Shown here: positions 51,135-58,882 of the stretch, piece after piece
How positions within the stretch are numbered: position 1 is the first letter of the stretch
Layout of the letters: the number at the start of each line of letters is the position of its first letter
Source: Phycisphaerae bacterium
GTDB lineage: Bacteria > Planctomycetota > Phycisphaerae > UBA1845 > Fen-1342
Length of the DNA stretch: 64,000 nt
Assembly: GCA_017999985.1 (NCBI GenBank)
Contig: JAGNKU010000001.1
Location: 301,276 to 365,275, forward strand
Direction of reading: 5' to 3'
Position numbers and translations under genes: made by a program
The notes under the pieces: generated by a model
Database searches by the model: none
Told to the model about the DNA's origin: nothing
Seen by the model: the letters and a program-made list of their open reading frames with translations, nothing else

Positions 51135-52661
51135 CTAGCGCAACAGCAAGAGCGACGACAGCGGCACGGACACGATGCGGGGGTCGTCGGTGGCCGGCTC
51201 GTCCAGTAGCGTGACGATCACGCCAAACGGCGCGTTGTAGTGGGCCCGCTCGATGAATGACCGAAGGCCGCGGGTGTCGTCGTGGTCAATGCGGCGGCGG
51301 TATTTCACCTCCACCGGGATGCGCTGTTCACCGACCGTCAACACGAAATCGACCTCCGGTTCAGGCCCGCGCTCGGGGAAGTGCGCCACATCGAGACCGA
51401 TGATAGACCGGAAGAAATATCCGACCGTGCTCTCTGCGAGTCGGCCGGCCAGATCAGCCAAATGTGGGTGCTGCTCGAGCGTCGCAGGCGCCAGCGGCAC
51501 AACCTCCTGAAGCCAGGCAGCGCGCAAAGCATGGTCGCACAAGCAGAGCTTGGACGGCCCGCGTTTGCGCTTCAGCCGTAGCTCCAATGGTTCAATCAGG
51601 CGTACCAGCAGGGTGCCGTCCAGAAAGCGCAGGTAGGCCAGCACGCGTTGCCAGCCGATGTTGGCGTGCAGCGCCTGCCGCAACTCCTCCAGGTAGAGGG
51701 CCTGCTTGGGGGACTGACCGGCATAACGGCACGCGAGCCGGAAGACTTCCGCGAGCAGGGTTTCGTCGCGCTTCTGGCCGCGCGGTCCCATGCGCAGATC
51801 GTGTTGGATGGCGCGCCGGATGACGGTCTCGTTGAGGAAATCAGCGACGCGTTCCCAGGGCATGTCCGCGCGGGCCTGGGCCACCGGATAGGTGCCGCGG
51901 GCGGAGAACGCTTCGAAGGCCTGCATTCGGAGGTCGCGCTGCTGCTGCCCGAAATCACGCAGGCCGGTCCAGAACGTCTTGTCGCGCAACGGTGAGAGCC
52001 CGTTTTCGGGCAGGAACGCCGGGAGGTGCCCGAACGACCGAATCTGCGCGACTTCCCGGAGCAAGAGCGGCCCCATCTCGATCGACGTCACGCGGCCAGC
52101 CAGACTGTCACGGCCGGCCTCGATCCGGAGCGCCGAGCTTCCGGTCACCAGCACCCGCAGCGGATTCAGGTCAACCAGGCTCTTGAGTTGCGGAGCCCAG
52201 TCGCGGAGGTTCTGCACTTCATCCAGGAAGATGAACGCCTTTTGGCCCGTCCGCGCCGCCTGATGCAGGGACATGCCGAGCACGCTTTCGGCGTACCATC
52301 CGCACATTTCGATGATGGGCATCGACAGGCGCCGCAGGTCGGGCAAGTCGTCGAACTGCACGCGGAAAATCCGGGTCGGATCGATGCCGTCGTCCAGCAG
52401 CGCATGAATCACTTGGTTCAGCAGAGTGGTCTTACCCACCTGCCGCGGACCGCGCAGCACTACGGCCGGCGTCAGACCTTTCGTGAGACCACTCAAAACC
52501 GAACCGAACGCCCAGCGCCGGACTGGCGGCAGATCGACGATTCGTTCACCCTGCCACCAAGGGTTCGCGGCGCGCACGGTGGCTTCCAGTCCCCGTGAGA
52601 CCAGCAGATCCCGAAAGGTCATCTGTCGCGGTCGCTTCCCGGGCACGCGCGACTCCTCCAC
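51135..52661 (-). CDS. AAA ATPase with DUF4143 C-terminal domain
   Basis: This 508-residue protein has an AAA core with Walker A VVLRGPRQVGKTTLL, Walker B AFIFLDEVQNL and a sensor-like LVTGSSALRI. The C-terminal half is DUF4143-type, ending in VDFVLTVGEQRIPVEVKYRRR, a nuclease-like E-x-K block. Such proteins are common in variable regions of bacterial genomes. The gene lies between two copies of a 34-bp promoter-like repeat and looks like an inserted cassette. GTG 52661 gives the longest product; ATG 52622 is the alternative, and neither has a good ribosome site. Confidence 0.8.
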   Translation of the reverse strand: MEESRVPGKRPRQMTFRDLLVSRGLEATVRAANPWWQGERIVDLPPVRRWAFGSVLSGLTKGLTPAVVLRGPRQVGKTTLLNQVIHALLDDGIDPTRIFRVQFDDLPDLRRLSMPIIEMCGWYAESVLGMSLHQAARTGQKAFIFLDEVQNLRDWAPQLKSLVDLNPLRVLVTGSSALRIEAGRDSLAGRVTSIEMGPLLLREVAQIRSFGHLPAFLPENGLSPLRDKTFWTGLRDFGQQQRDLRMQAFEAFSARGTYPVAQARADMPWERVADFLNETVIRRAIQHDLRMGPRGQKRDETLLAEVFRLACRYAGQSPKQALYLEELRQALHANIGWQRVLAYLRFLDGTLLVRLIEPLELRLKRKRGPSKLCLCDHALRAAWLQEVVPLAPATLEQHPHLADLAGRLAESTVGYFFRSIIGLDVAHFPERGPEPEVDFVLTVGEQRIPVEVKYRRRIDHDDTRGLRSFIERAHYNAPFGVIVTLLDEPATDDPRIVSVPLSSLLLLR

Positions 52662-52718
52662 CCTTCGGCCGCTACCGCAGGGCCTTCGAAGCTCCAGAAA
52701 CGGCTCGTACTCGGCGGC

Positions 52719-52752
52719 ATGTTATACGGCGGGGCGGGGCGGGGGTCCAACG
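52719..52752 (-). promoter_or_regulatory. 34-bp promoter-like direct repeat, copy 2
   Basis: Same sequence as copy 1 at 33 of 34 positions, with TTGGAC at 52750-52745 and TATAAC at 52726-52721. Transcription would start near 52713, about 50 bases before the ATPase gene. Confidence 0.6.
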
Positions 52753-52892
52753 ACGGCCGTAACCGGTGAACGGTCACCCGGCGGCGCGTACGGGTGAGTG
52801 CACAACGAGGTGCACGGCAACCGGGCGGACTCATTATCGGGCGCCGACGTCCCGAGCCGCGTGACGGCTGTTCCTGCGCACGCGGTCTGTCG

Positions 52893-52898
52893 TATAAT
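52893..52898 (+). promoter_or_regulatory. -10 element of hicB
   Basis: A perfect TATAAT lies 15 bases before the hicB ATG. The -35 is not well matched. Confidence 0.4.
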
Positions 52899-52913
52899 GG
52901 ACTAGGAGCAACG

Positions 52914-53135
52914 ATGCCGACAGAGCTGACCATCATCTTCGAGCGTGGCGAGCAAGGCTGGTGGATCGCCAGCATCCCAGAGGTTCCTGGCGCCTTCTCC
53001 CAGGGACAAACCAAAGAAGAAGCACGCGCGAACGTCATCGATGCGCTGGCTGAACTGATGGCGGCCCGGCGCGAGTCGGCGCTGCGTGACCGGACCGCAT
53101 CCTCCGAAGTCGAAAGCGTTCCGCTCGCGAGCTAG
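52914..53135 (+). CDS. hicB: HicB-family antitoxin
   Basis: This 73-residue protein has the HicB core: LTIIFERGEQGWWIASIPEV, PGAFSQGQTKEEARANVIDA and an Ala-rich helix. HicB binds and neutralises the HicA ribonuclease. It lacks an appended DNA-binding domain, so repression may rely on a partner. AGGAG lies five bases before the ATG. The hicA gene is on the opposite strand, tail to tail, and is frameshifted, so this antitoxin may now be unneeded. Confidence 0.85.
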   Translation: MPTELTIIFERGEQGWWIASIPEVPGAFSQGQTKEEARANVIDALAELMAARRESALRDRTASSEVESVPLAS

Positions 53136-53325
53136 CGCTCGGCGGGCGGCTCAATCCCTAGTTCTTTGCAGATCATTCGAACAAGCCGCGAGTCAATGTC
53201 TGGATGTCGCGGTACCGGCGCGGTCTGATGGTTGCCAGGTTGAGGTAGATCGAGTGTCTCTTGCCCTCGCGCAGCAGTTCGCAGGCATTGGCCGTCAGGT
53301 GTTGGATCAGCTTCTGCCGCTTCAC
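53132..53325 (-). pseudogene. hicA: HicA toxin, frameshifted
   Basis: The minus strand encodes VKRQKLIQHLTANACELLRE and GKRHSIYLN in one frame, then PGNHQTAPVPRHPDIDSRLV and RMICKELGIEPPAER in the next. Together they match HicA along its full length, including the catalytic His region (GKRH). The switch lies near 53238, where one C is missing relative to the expected coding sequence. GAGG precedes the GTG at 53325. Either the toxin is inactivated or a frameshift restores it. Its stop overlaps the hicB stop on the other strand. Confidence 0.85.
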
Positions 53326-53401
53326 GCCGGCGACCTCACCGTCGCGTCATATCCCGCGGGAGCATCACGACCAACAGAATTGCACGCGTCTGACTAACTC
53401 C

Positions 53402-55057
53402 TCACGCCTGCGGCCGTTGCAGCGGGAACAGGATCACGTCCCGAATGCTGGGGCTGCTGGTCAGCAACATCACCAGGCGGTCGATGCCGATACCCAGTCC
53501 GCCCGCCGGCGGCATACCGCACTCCAGCGCCTCGACGTAGTCCTCATCCATGACCGCCATCGTCTCCCCCTCTTCGCCGCGGAGTTGCCGGCTGAACGTG
53601 GCCCGCTGCACGTCCGGGTCATTCAGCTCGCTGTACGCGTTGCCCAGCTCCATCCGGTTCACGAAGACCTCGAACCGCAGCGCCACGTTTGGGTCGCCGG
53701 GGTCGCGCTTCGTGAGCGGGCACAGCGGCGCCGGGTAGTCCAGCACGAACGTCGGGTTCACCAGGTGCGCCTCGACGTAATGCTCGAACAGCGCATTGAT
53801 CACGATGGCGTCGTCCGCCTTGCGCTCGTCCAGCGTAAGCTGTTTCGTCGCGAACAGCTCGCGCGCCCGCTGCCGCACCGCCGCCACGTCCGTCAACGGA
53901 AAGCCGACGTACTCCGCAAACAGGTCGGCGTATTTCCGCCGCGGCCACGGCGGCGTGAAGTCGATGACCGGCTCGGCGGGAGCCTCGCCCTCCCGAGTGG
54001 CCTCGCCGCTCGGCTCAGCAGCAGCTTCGCCCGTCCGTGCCGCACCCGCCCCCTCCGTGGCTTCGTGGCTGCGTGGCTTCGTGGCTATCCGGTACGTCCC
54101 CGCCACCAGCTTCGCCGCCCCCGCGAAGATCTCCTCGGTGATGTCCATCATGTCGTGGTAATCGCCGTACGCCTGGTACAGCTCCAGCATGGTGAACTCG
54201 GGGTTGTGCCGCGGACTGATGCCCTCGTTGCGGAAGCAGCGCGCGAACTCGTACACCCGCTCCAGCCCGCCAACCAGGCAGCGCTTCAAATACAGCTCCG
54301 GCGAAATCCTCAAGTACAGATCCATGTCCAGCGTGTTGTGGTGCGTCATGAACGGCCGTGCCGCCGCCCCGCCGTAGATCGGCTGCAGCACCGGCGTATC
54401 GACTTCGATGAACCCGCGCCGCGCCAGCACCGCGCGGGCATGGTCCATGATCCGCGCCCGCAACAGGAACACGCGCTGCGAATCTGGGTTGCTCAGCAAA
54501 TCCACATATCGCCGGCGATAGCGGGCTTCGACATCGGTCAACCCGTGCCACTTCTCCGGCGGCGGCCGCAGGGCCTTGCTCAGCAGCGTGAGCGAACGCG
54601 CCCACAGCGTCAGCTCCCCGGTCTTGGTCCGCCCGAGCTGTCCCTCAACGCCAACGACATCGCCAAGATCCAGCAGCTTGGCCACTTTCCACTGCACGTC
54701 GCCCGCAGCGGGCGCAGGCCCCCCTCCGTCGCTCCCCTGCGTAGCTTCGTGGCTACGTGGCTGCGTGGCTTCCAAGAGCATCTTCTTACTCAGCCCGAAC
54801 TGCAGCTCGCCCGTCCGGTCGCGCACGGTCATGAAGATCAGGCTGCCGATGTCGCGGTACAGCACCACGCGGCCGGCGGCGCGAAAATGTGCATCCGCCT
54901 CCGCGCGAATCTGCCCGGCCTCCAGCGGTAACTTCTCCGCCGCCGCCCGGATGACGGCGTTCGGCGTGATATCGACGAACCGTGCCCCGTACGGGTCCAC
55001 GCCCAGGGCCCGAATCTTCTCCAGCTTGGCTCGGCGGTCGGTAATCTGGTCACTCAT
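53402..55057 (-). CDS. lysS: lysyl-tRNA synthetase, class II
   Basis: LysS charges tRNA-Lys in the cytoplasm. The class II core is intact: the motif 2 region FRNEGISPRHNPEFTMLELY and motif 3 GLGIGIDRLVMLL, with DTPVLQPIYGGAAARPF before them. The N-terminal OB domain carries an insertion at residues about 97-120 (ATQPRSHEATQG...). Another lies at about 325-363 (ATKPRSHEATEG...REGEAPAEP). Neither is present in usual LysS proteins, and each is encoded by a 4 x 8-bp repeat plus flanking repeat DNA. At 551 residues it is longer than typical. Activity should survive if the loops are surface-exposed. Confidence 0.93.
   Translation of the reverse strand: MSDQITDRRAKLEKIRALGVDPYGARFVDITPNAVIRAAAEKLPLEAGQIRAEADAHFRAAGRVVLYRDIGSLIFMTVRDRTGELQFGLSKKMLLEATQPRSHEATQGSDGGGPAPAAGDVQWKVAKLLDLGDVVGVEGQLGRTKTGELTLWARSLTLLSKALRPPPEKWHGLTDVEARYRRRYVDLLSNPDSQRVFLLRARIMDHARAVLARRGFIEVDTPVLQPIYGGAAARPFMTHHNTLDMDLYLRISPELYLKRCLVGGLERVYEFARCFRNEGISPRHNPEFTMLELYQAYGDYHDMMDITEEIFAGAAKLVAGTYRIATKPRSHEATEGAGAARTGEAAAEPSGEATREGEAPAEPVIDFTPPWPRRKYADLFAEYVGFPLTDVAAVRQRARELFATKQLTLDERKADDAIVINALFEHYVEAHLVNPTFVLDYPAPLCPLTKRDPGDPNVALRFEVFVNRMELGNAYSELNDPDVQRATFSRQLRGEEGETMAVMDEDYVEALECGMPPAGGLGIGIDRLVMLLTSSPSIRDVILFPLQRPQA
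54056..54087. repeat. 4 x 8-bp tandem repeat in lysS (insertion 2)
   Basis: CGTGGCTT, CGTGGCTG, CGTGGCTT and CGTGGCTA encode the ATKPRSHEAT segment. The adjoining 53969-54030 stretch is a GC-rich, partly palindromic segment encoding TREGEAPAEP. Confidence 0.85.
54740..54771. repeat. 4 x 8-bp tandem repeat in lysS (insertion 1)
   Basis: CGTAGCTT, CGTGGCTA, CGTGGCTG and CGTGGCTT encode the ATQPRSHEAT segment, using the same unit as insertion 2 about 0.7 kb away. Confidence 0.85.
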
Positions 55058-55283
55058 AAGGCCCGGCACTATATCGCATTCCCGCTGCCAGCGGGAGCAT
55101 TTGTCCTTCTGCCAAACCAGTGTGCCGTCACTCTGACGCGGCGCCGCGCGGCGGCCGACCGGTGCCACCGCCCTCGAGCGGTGCCGCTAAGCCGGCCGGC
55201 CGCGCTATAGTCCCGTAGTCCGTTGCGGGCCGTTCAGGTAATCCGCCCGGCATCCGATGGCAGCCAGGCTCCAGGAGCCGTCA

Positions 55284-55760
55284 ATGCACAGCAAAACTCA
55301 GACCGTGGCAGCGTACCTCGCCGAGTTGCCTGCCGACCGCCGGGCCGCGCTCGAGGCGGTCCGCGACGTGATTCGAGCGAACCTCGGCGACGGCTACGAA
55401 GAGGGCATGCAGTACGGCATGATCGGCTACTACGTCCCGCACCGCGTCTATCCGCCCGGGTACCACTGCGACCCGAAACAGCCCCTGCCCTTCGCTGGCC
55501 TCGCGTCGCAGAAGAACCACATGTCGGTCCACCTCATGTGCGTGTACGGCCACCCCGAGCATGAGGCTTGGTTCCGGGCAGCGTGGGCCAAGACCGGCAA
55601 GAAGCTCGACATGGGTAAATCGTGCGTGCGGTTCAAGAAGCTCGACGATCTGCCGCTCGAAGTGATCGGCGCGGCCGTAGCCCGCGTCCCGGTCGAGAAG
55701 TTCATCGCCTACTATGAGTCGGCCATCAAGGGCGGCGGAGCCAAACGCGGAAAGTCGTAG
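55284..55760 (+). CDS. DUF1801 protein
   Basis: This 158-residue protein has the DUF1801 pattern: VAAYLAELPADRRAALEAVR, then EEGMQYGMIGYYVP, and LDMGKSCVRFKKLDDLPLE near the C terminus. The fold is YdhG-like, with unknown biochemistry; some members bind iron or nucleotides. AGGAG lies six bases before the ATG at 55284. A second, more distant DUF1801 gene is at 58984-59367. Confidence 0.85.
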   Translation: MHSKTQTVAAYLAELPADRRAALEAVRDVIRANLGDGYEEGMQYGMIGYYVPHRVYPPGYHCDPKQPLPFAGLASQKNHMSVHLMCVYGHPEHEAWFRAAWAKTGKKLDMGKSCVRFKKLDDLPLEVIGAAVARVPVEKFIAYYESAIKGGGAKRGKS

Positions 55761-55787
55761 CGGGCGCATGCCCTGCCGACGATCGAC

Positions 55788-55890
55788 GTCCTCCCGAGAG
55801 CGGCGCGACAAACGGATTGATGTCGCCGCACGAGGGATATGCGCCGTTGCCTCCGCCGTCGCCCTTGGTAACCGGGCAGTCGGGGCGGGT
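55788..55890 (-). pseudogene. dockerin-tail remnant
   Basis: The frame reads GDINPFVAPLSGG, preceded by DCPVTKGDGGGNGAYPSC. This matches the end of the dockerin tails of the first two proteins in the window (DINPFVALLS). No signal peptide, first Ca-repeat or ribosome site is present. It is a short scrap of a former dockerin gene. Confidence 0.55.
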
Positions 55891-55999
55891 CGCAAGGTCG
55901 CGAGATTCAAGCCCCACCCCGCGAGTTAAATGTGAAGGTAGTCTGATACCAGCGCCCGGCAGGCACAGACCCTCGGTCACGGCCACCGGCATTGAGGAC

Positions 56000-56749
56000 T
56001 TACGCGCCCGGGGAAAGCCCGGCGGCCAGGCGCTTGGCGTGGCGGGCGACGGGGGCGCGCGGATTGGCCTGTTGACGGCGGATGAACGCAGCCACATCTG
56101 GGCGATTGCACACGGCGGGGCCGAGGTCCGCGACGACTCTCAGCACGTGGCCGAGAGCGACGTTTCGACATTCATCCGTCTCGTACGTGGCGCGCTCGGT
56201 CGCGAGGAGCGCGGGGATGATGCGGTCGAGCAGGTCAGGCCGGCAGGCGGCGATGCGGCCCGCGCCGCCGATCGCGTTGGCGGCGCTGATCAGGTTTCCG
56301 CCGGCGATGAACGCGAGGTAGGTGTCGAGCAGCGCGTCGATTTTCCGGGCGCTATCCGCGGGGGTCAGCGCGGCGATGATCTGGAGAGCGTTCCAGCGGA
56401 CGACTTTACTGTCGCTGTTGAGCAGCGCCGCGAAGGCGTCGAAGTGGGGATAGACGTGCGCGGGGTCTTTCGCGGCGGTGACGCACAGCACCTTGCCGGC
56501 ACCGAACCGGGCGGTGCCCGACGGAGCGGACATGGTCGCGACGGCCGCAGCGACGCGTGCCGGCGGCAGCGCGCGCGGCGCAGGGCGCTTGCCGGCTTTC
56601 GGCCAAGACGACTTCGACCGCTTGACCGAACCCGCCGCACCGGTGGCGGGCCGAGCGGCCCCGCGCTGGCGTGCGGGGTTCTGATTGGCACGCTTGGTGC
56701 GAGACGTCTTCGAAGCCGGCCGTTTGGAACGCGAACGCGATGTAGCCAT
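56000..56749 (-). CDS. basic protein with helical-repeat C terminus
   Basis: This 249-residue protein has an N-terminal region of about 70 residues rich in Lys, Arg and Ser (MATSRSRSKRPASKTSRTKR). Helical pairs follow that look like HEAT repeats (VVRWNALQIIAALTPADSAR, then NVALGHVLRVVADLG). The basic tail suggests nucleic-acid or polyanion binding, and the repeats a protein surface. AAAGGAG is five bases before the ATG. Function is unknown; there is no recognisable neighbour partner. Confidence 0.65.
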   Translation of the reverse strand: MATSRSRSKRPASKTSRTKRANQNPARQRGAARPATGAAGSVKRSKSSWPKAGKRPAPRALPPARVAAAVATMSAPSGTARFGAGKVLCVTAAKDPAHVYPHFDAFAALLNSDSKVVRWNALQIIAALTPADSARKIDALLDTYLAFIAGGNLISAANAIGGAGRIAACRPDLLDRIIPALLATERATYETDECRNVALGHVLRVVADLGPAVCNRPDVAAFIRRQQANPRAPVARHAKRLAAGLSPGA

Positions 56750-56882
56750 GGGGGCTCCTTTGTGCGGGAAGTGCCGAAGCACAATGAACATGGTTACCCC
56801 ATGCGAGCGCAACGTCAACGCGGACGCGTCGCATCCCTCCCGCCACTTACTCGGCGCGCGCTTGGCGGCAAATGCGGCTCGT

Positions 56883-56911
56883 GCAATTTGAACATTCGAT
56901 GTTCAATTTGC
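56883..56911. promoter_or_regulatory. AT-rich palindrome, operator-like
   Basis: Arms GCAATTTGAACAT and ATGTTCAATTTGC match at 12 of 13 pairs around TCG. The core TTGAACAT-TCG-ATGTTCAA is perfect. An AT-rich island in high-GC DNA upstream of a minus-strand gene fits a repressor operator. No T-tract is present. Confidence 0.5.
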
Positions 56912-57021
56912 GGGGGCGGTTCCTGCCGAAACCCAAGCCGGCTTCGGATCGAGCGTGAGTCCGCCGGACGGTCGCCAGTGACTTCTGCGCGGCGCCCGAT
57001 TATTGGCGAGGATACCTCGTA

Positions 57022-57234
57022 TCAGCGGCGCGGCGTGTCGGTAATGTTCTGGATGGAATGGGCGTAAGCCGACGCGCTGCGTTTCGCGGGCGCGCGGGCG
57101 GGCAACTCGGCGACCGCCTTGCGCGGCTTGACCGCGTGCGCAGCGAACCGCTTGGCGGCGGCCTTGTCGCCGCCCGCCACGGCGGGCGAACGCTGACCGA
57201 CCTTCGCCGCCTTCTGAGATGTCCTTCTGGCCAT
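57022..57234 (-). CDS. small Lys/Arg/Ala-rich protein
   Basis: This 70-residue protein starts MARRTSQKAAKVGQRSPAVA and stays basic throughout. No family is recognised, and histone-like or disordered are the only broad options. GGAG lies eight bases before the ATG at 57234. Its ribosome site and first ten codons are duplicated at 57924-57973. It sits immediately downstream of the bracketed zinc-protein gene. Confidence 0.6.
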   Translation of the reverse strand: MARRTSQKAAKVGQRSPAVAGGDKAAAKRFAAHAVKPRKAVAELPARAPAKRSASAYAHSIQNITDTPRR

Positions 57235-57304
57235 GACGTTCACTCCAGGACCTCGGTGACTTCGACCTCGAAGGGCATGTTGTCACTCGCCAACCCAAAA
57301 CCGT

Positions 57305-57883
57305 TCAGTGGCCGGAATCCTTCACGTAAATGAAGTCGAGCGAACGTGGAACGACAAAGTTCTCATAGCACTTGCGGCAAACCCAGTGGTCCGGCTCCGA
57401 GAACATCGCGATCGGATCGGTCTGTGGGGAGATCGTTTCCCAGCAAATACTGCAGTGCTCATGGTCCCAGCCGCCTTTGATGACCCTGCCGCCCTCGGGC
57501 AGGTTCTGATTCGTCACCTTGCCGACTAACGTGACGCTACGGCGCTTGAACGTCACTGCGTCGACAGGTTCAAACACCCGCTGGCTCCAACGTCGCTGAC
57601 GGTCAAGAACCAGGGCGGCACGCTCCCCCCAGTAGCCATCAAAACGGGAATACGTCATACCAGGCAGCAATTTACTGATGTCCTCGGCTGCCGTCGGGAC
57701 AAAAGCAGCGGAGTGGGACTGCAGATCGACATTCACGAACCGGCCGCTGACGAATTGTTCATCCGGCAACAGCAAGTCCCCCAAGTGCCGCTCACCGATC
57801 CAGAGCGGCTTGTCGAACGTGCCGATTGCTCGGCCGTGCTCTAGTCGGTTAATCGTAAAAGTGGGGAGTTGATCGATTGTCAT
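57305..57883 (-). CDS. unknown protein with two CxxC motifs
   Basis: This 192-residue protein starts MTIDQLPTFTINRLEHGRAI. Its last third has EHCSICWETI and HWVCRKCYENFV, two CxxC pairs that probably bind zinc. The middle is mixed beta sequence. No family is recognised. The gene is bracketed by a 50-bp direct repeat that carries the start of the neighbouring basic gene, so it may be a recent insertion. A TTG start 12 codons upstream is possible. Confidence 0.7.
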   Translation of the reverse strand: MTIDQLPTFTINRLEHGRAIGTFDKPLWIGERHLGDLLLPDEQFVSGRFVNVDLQSHSAAFVPTAAEDISKLLPGMTYSRFDGYWGERAALVLDRQRRWSQRVFEPVDAVTFKRRSVTLVGKVTNQNLPEGGRVIKGGWDHEHCSICWETISPQTDPIAMFSEPDHWVCRKCYENFVVPRSLDFIYVKDSGH

Positions 57884-57909
57884 GCCGCGGTCGCCGGGCG
57901 AGGAATGAC

Positions 57910-57960
57910 TTACGGCCAATCAGCGACCTTTGCCGACTTCTGAGATGTCCTTCTGGCCAT
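57910..57960 (-). pseudogene. truncated copy of the small basic gene
   Basis: The minus strand encodes MARRTSQKSAKVADWP followed by TAA. The first ten residues match the gene at 57022-57234 with one difference. The 50-bp region 57924-57973 is 46/50 identical to 57198-57247. It is the residual 5' end of a duplicated gene, or a short leader peptide ahead of the zinc-protein gene. Confidence 0.75.
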
Positions 57961-58055
57961 GCGGTTCACTCCAACTGAAGGAATGATATGGCTCCTGGAC
58001 GCGCGCGTGTCAAACCGCGCGGTGTTCCACCATCCGAGCCGCGACGACTGCCGAC

Positions 58056-58331
58056 GTGCGCAACGCCATCGCCGAATTCCGGCGGCGCGTGATCATCGGG
58101 CGCCTCGCCGGTGGGCTGGCATACACGGTCGGGACGCTCGAGCGGACGCTGCGTTCTCCGCAGCCCGCCGTGTCGAATCACCTCGGCGTGCTACGGCAGG
58201 TTGCCCGGGCAACAACGCAGAAGCAGGGCCAACAATGCTTGTATTGACTCAATCCCCGGAAATTGGCGCCGGTGCGCAGCTGGGTGCGGAAATTCGAGCG
58301 CTGCCGGAGAAACGAGCACCATAGAATCAGA
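58056..58331 (+). pseudogene. ArsR-type regulator, interrupted by TGA
   Basis: One frame reads AIAEFRRRVIIGRLAGG, PQPAVSNHLGVLRQ and QGQQCLY, then TGA at 58245-58247, then LNPRKLAPVRSWVRKFERCR. This matches the winged-helix ArsR pattern, whose wing and tail read LYRLNPEPL...W...YERF. The TGA replaces the usual Arg codon (CGA to TGA). The start is a GTG, with no clean upstream region. It lies directly before a DUF1579 gene, a common partner of ArsR-type regulators. Confidence 0.75.
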
Positions 58332-58399
58332 CCGCGGGCCGAGGATCAGGTGACCGACAGGATCGAACATCCGATCCGCTGTTCGGGAGGAAGCGACCA

Positions 58400-58882
58400 A
58401 TGCAAGCAGAACCGCGCAAGGAACACCACTGGCTGCAGAAGCTGGTCGGCAAATGGACCTACGAAAGCGAATGCACCATGGGGCCGGACCAGCCGCCGAT
58501 GAAGAGCACCGGCTCTGAAAGCGTGCGCTCGCTTGGCGACCTCTGGGTACTGTGCGATGGCACGGGCGAGATGCCCGGCGACGGCACCGCGACGATGCTG
58601 ATGACACTCGGCTACGACCCGCGGACGCGGCGCTTCGTGGGCACTTGGATCGGCTCGATGATGACGTACCTGTGGGTGTACGACGGCGAGCTGGACGCGA
58701 CAGAGAAGATTCTCACACTCAGTGCCGAAGGCCCCAACATGGCCGCCGAGGGCAAGCTGGCAAAGTACAAGGACGTGATCGAATTCAAGAGCGACGATCA
58801 CCGCACGCTGACCTCGCACATCTTCGGCGAGGACGGCCAGTGGCAGCGTTTCATGACTGCGCATTACCGGCGGAAGAAGTAA
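58400..58882 (+). CDS. DUF1579 protein
   Basis: This 160-residue protein starts with EHHWLQKLVGKWTYESEC, a DUF1579 hallmark. VRSLGDLWVLCDGTGEMPG and TLGYDPRTRRFVGTWIGSMM follow. The fold is lipocalin- or START-like, with unknown function; such genes often sit beside ArsR regulators. GGAGG lies upstream of the ATG. The adjacent ArsR gene is broken, so regulation by it is probably lost. Confidence 0.85.
   Translation: MQAEPRKEHHWLQKLVGKWTYESECTMGPDQPPMKSTGSESVRSLGDLWVLCDGTGEMPGDGTATMLMTLGYDPRTRRFVGTWIGSMMTYLWVYDGELDATEKILTLSAEGPNMAAEGKLAKYKDVIEFKSDDHRTLTSHIFGEDGQWQRFMTAHYRRKK

Noticed and set aside
55726-56097. 123-codon minus-strand ORF including the dockerin scrap
   Set aside because: No start signal. 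Much of it overlaps the 3' end of the HEAT-like gene, and only the short GDINPF segment is recognisable.
58245-58247. second selenocysteine UGA (ArsR frame)
   Set aside because: The position corresponds to a conserved Arg rather than a redox site, and no SECIS hairpin follows. A nonsense mutation is the simpler reading.
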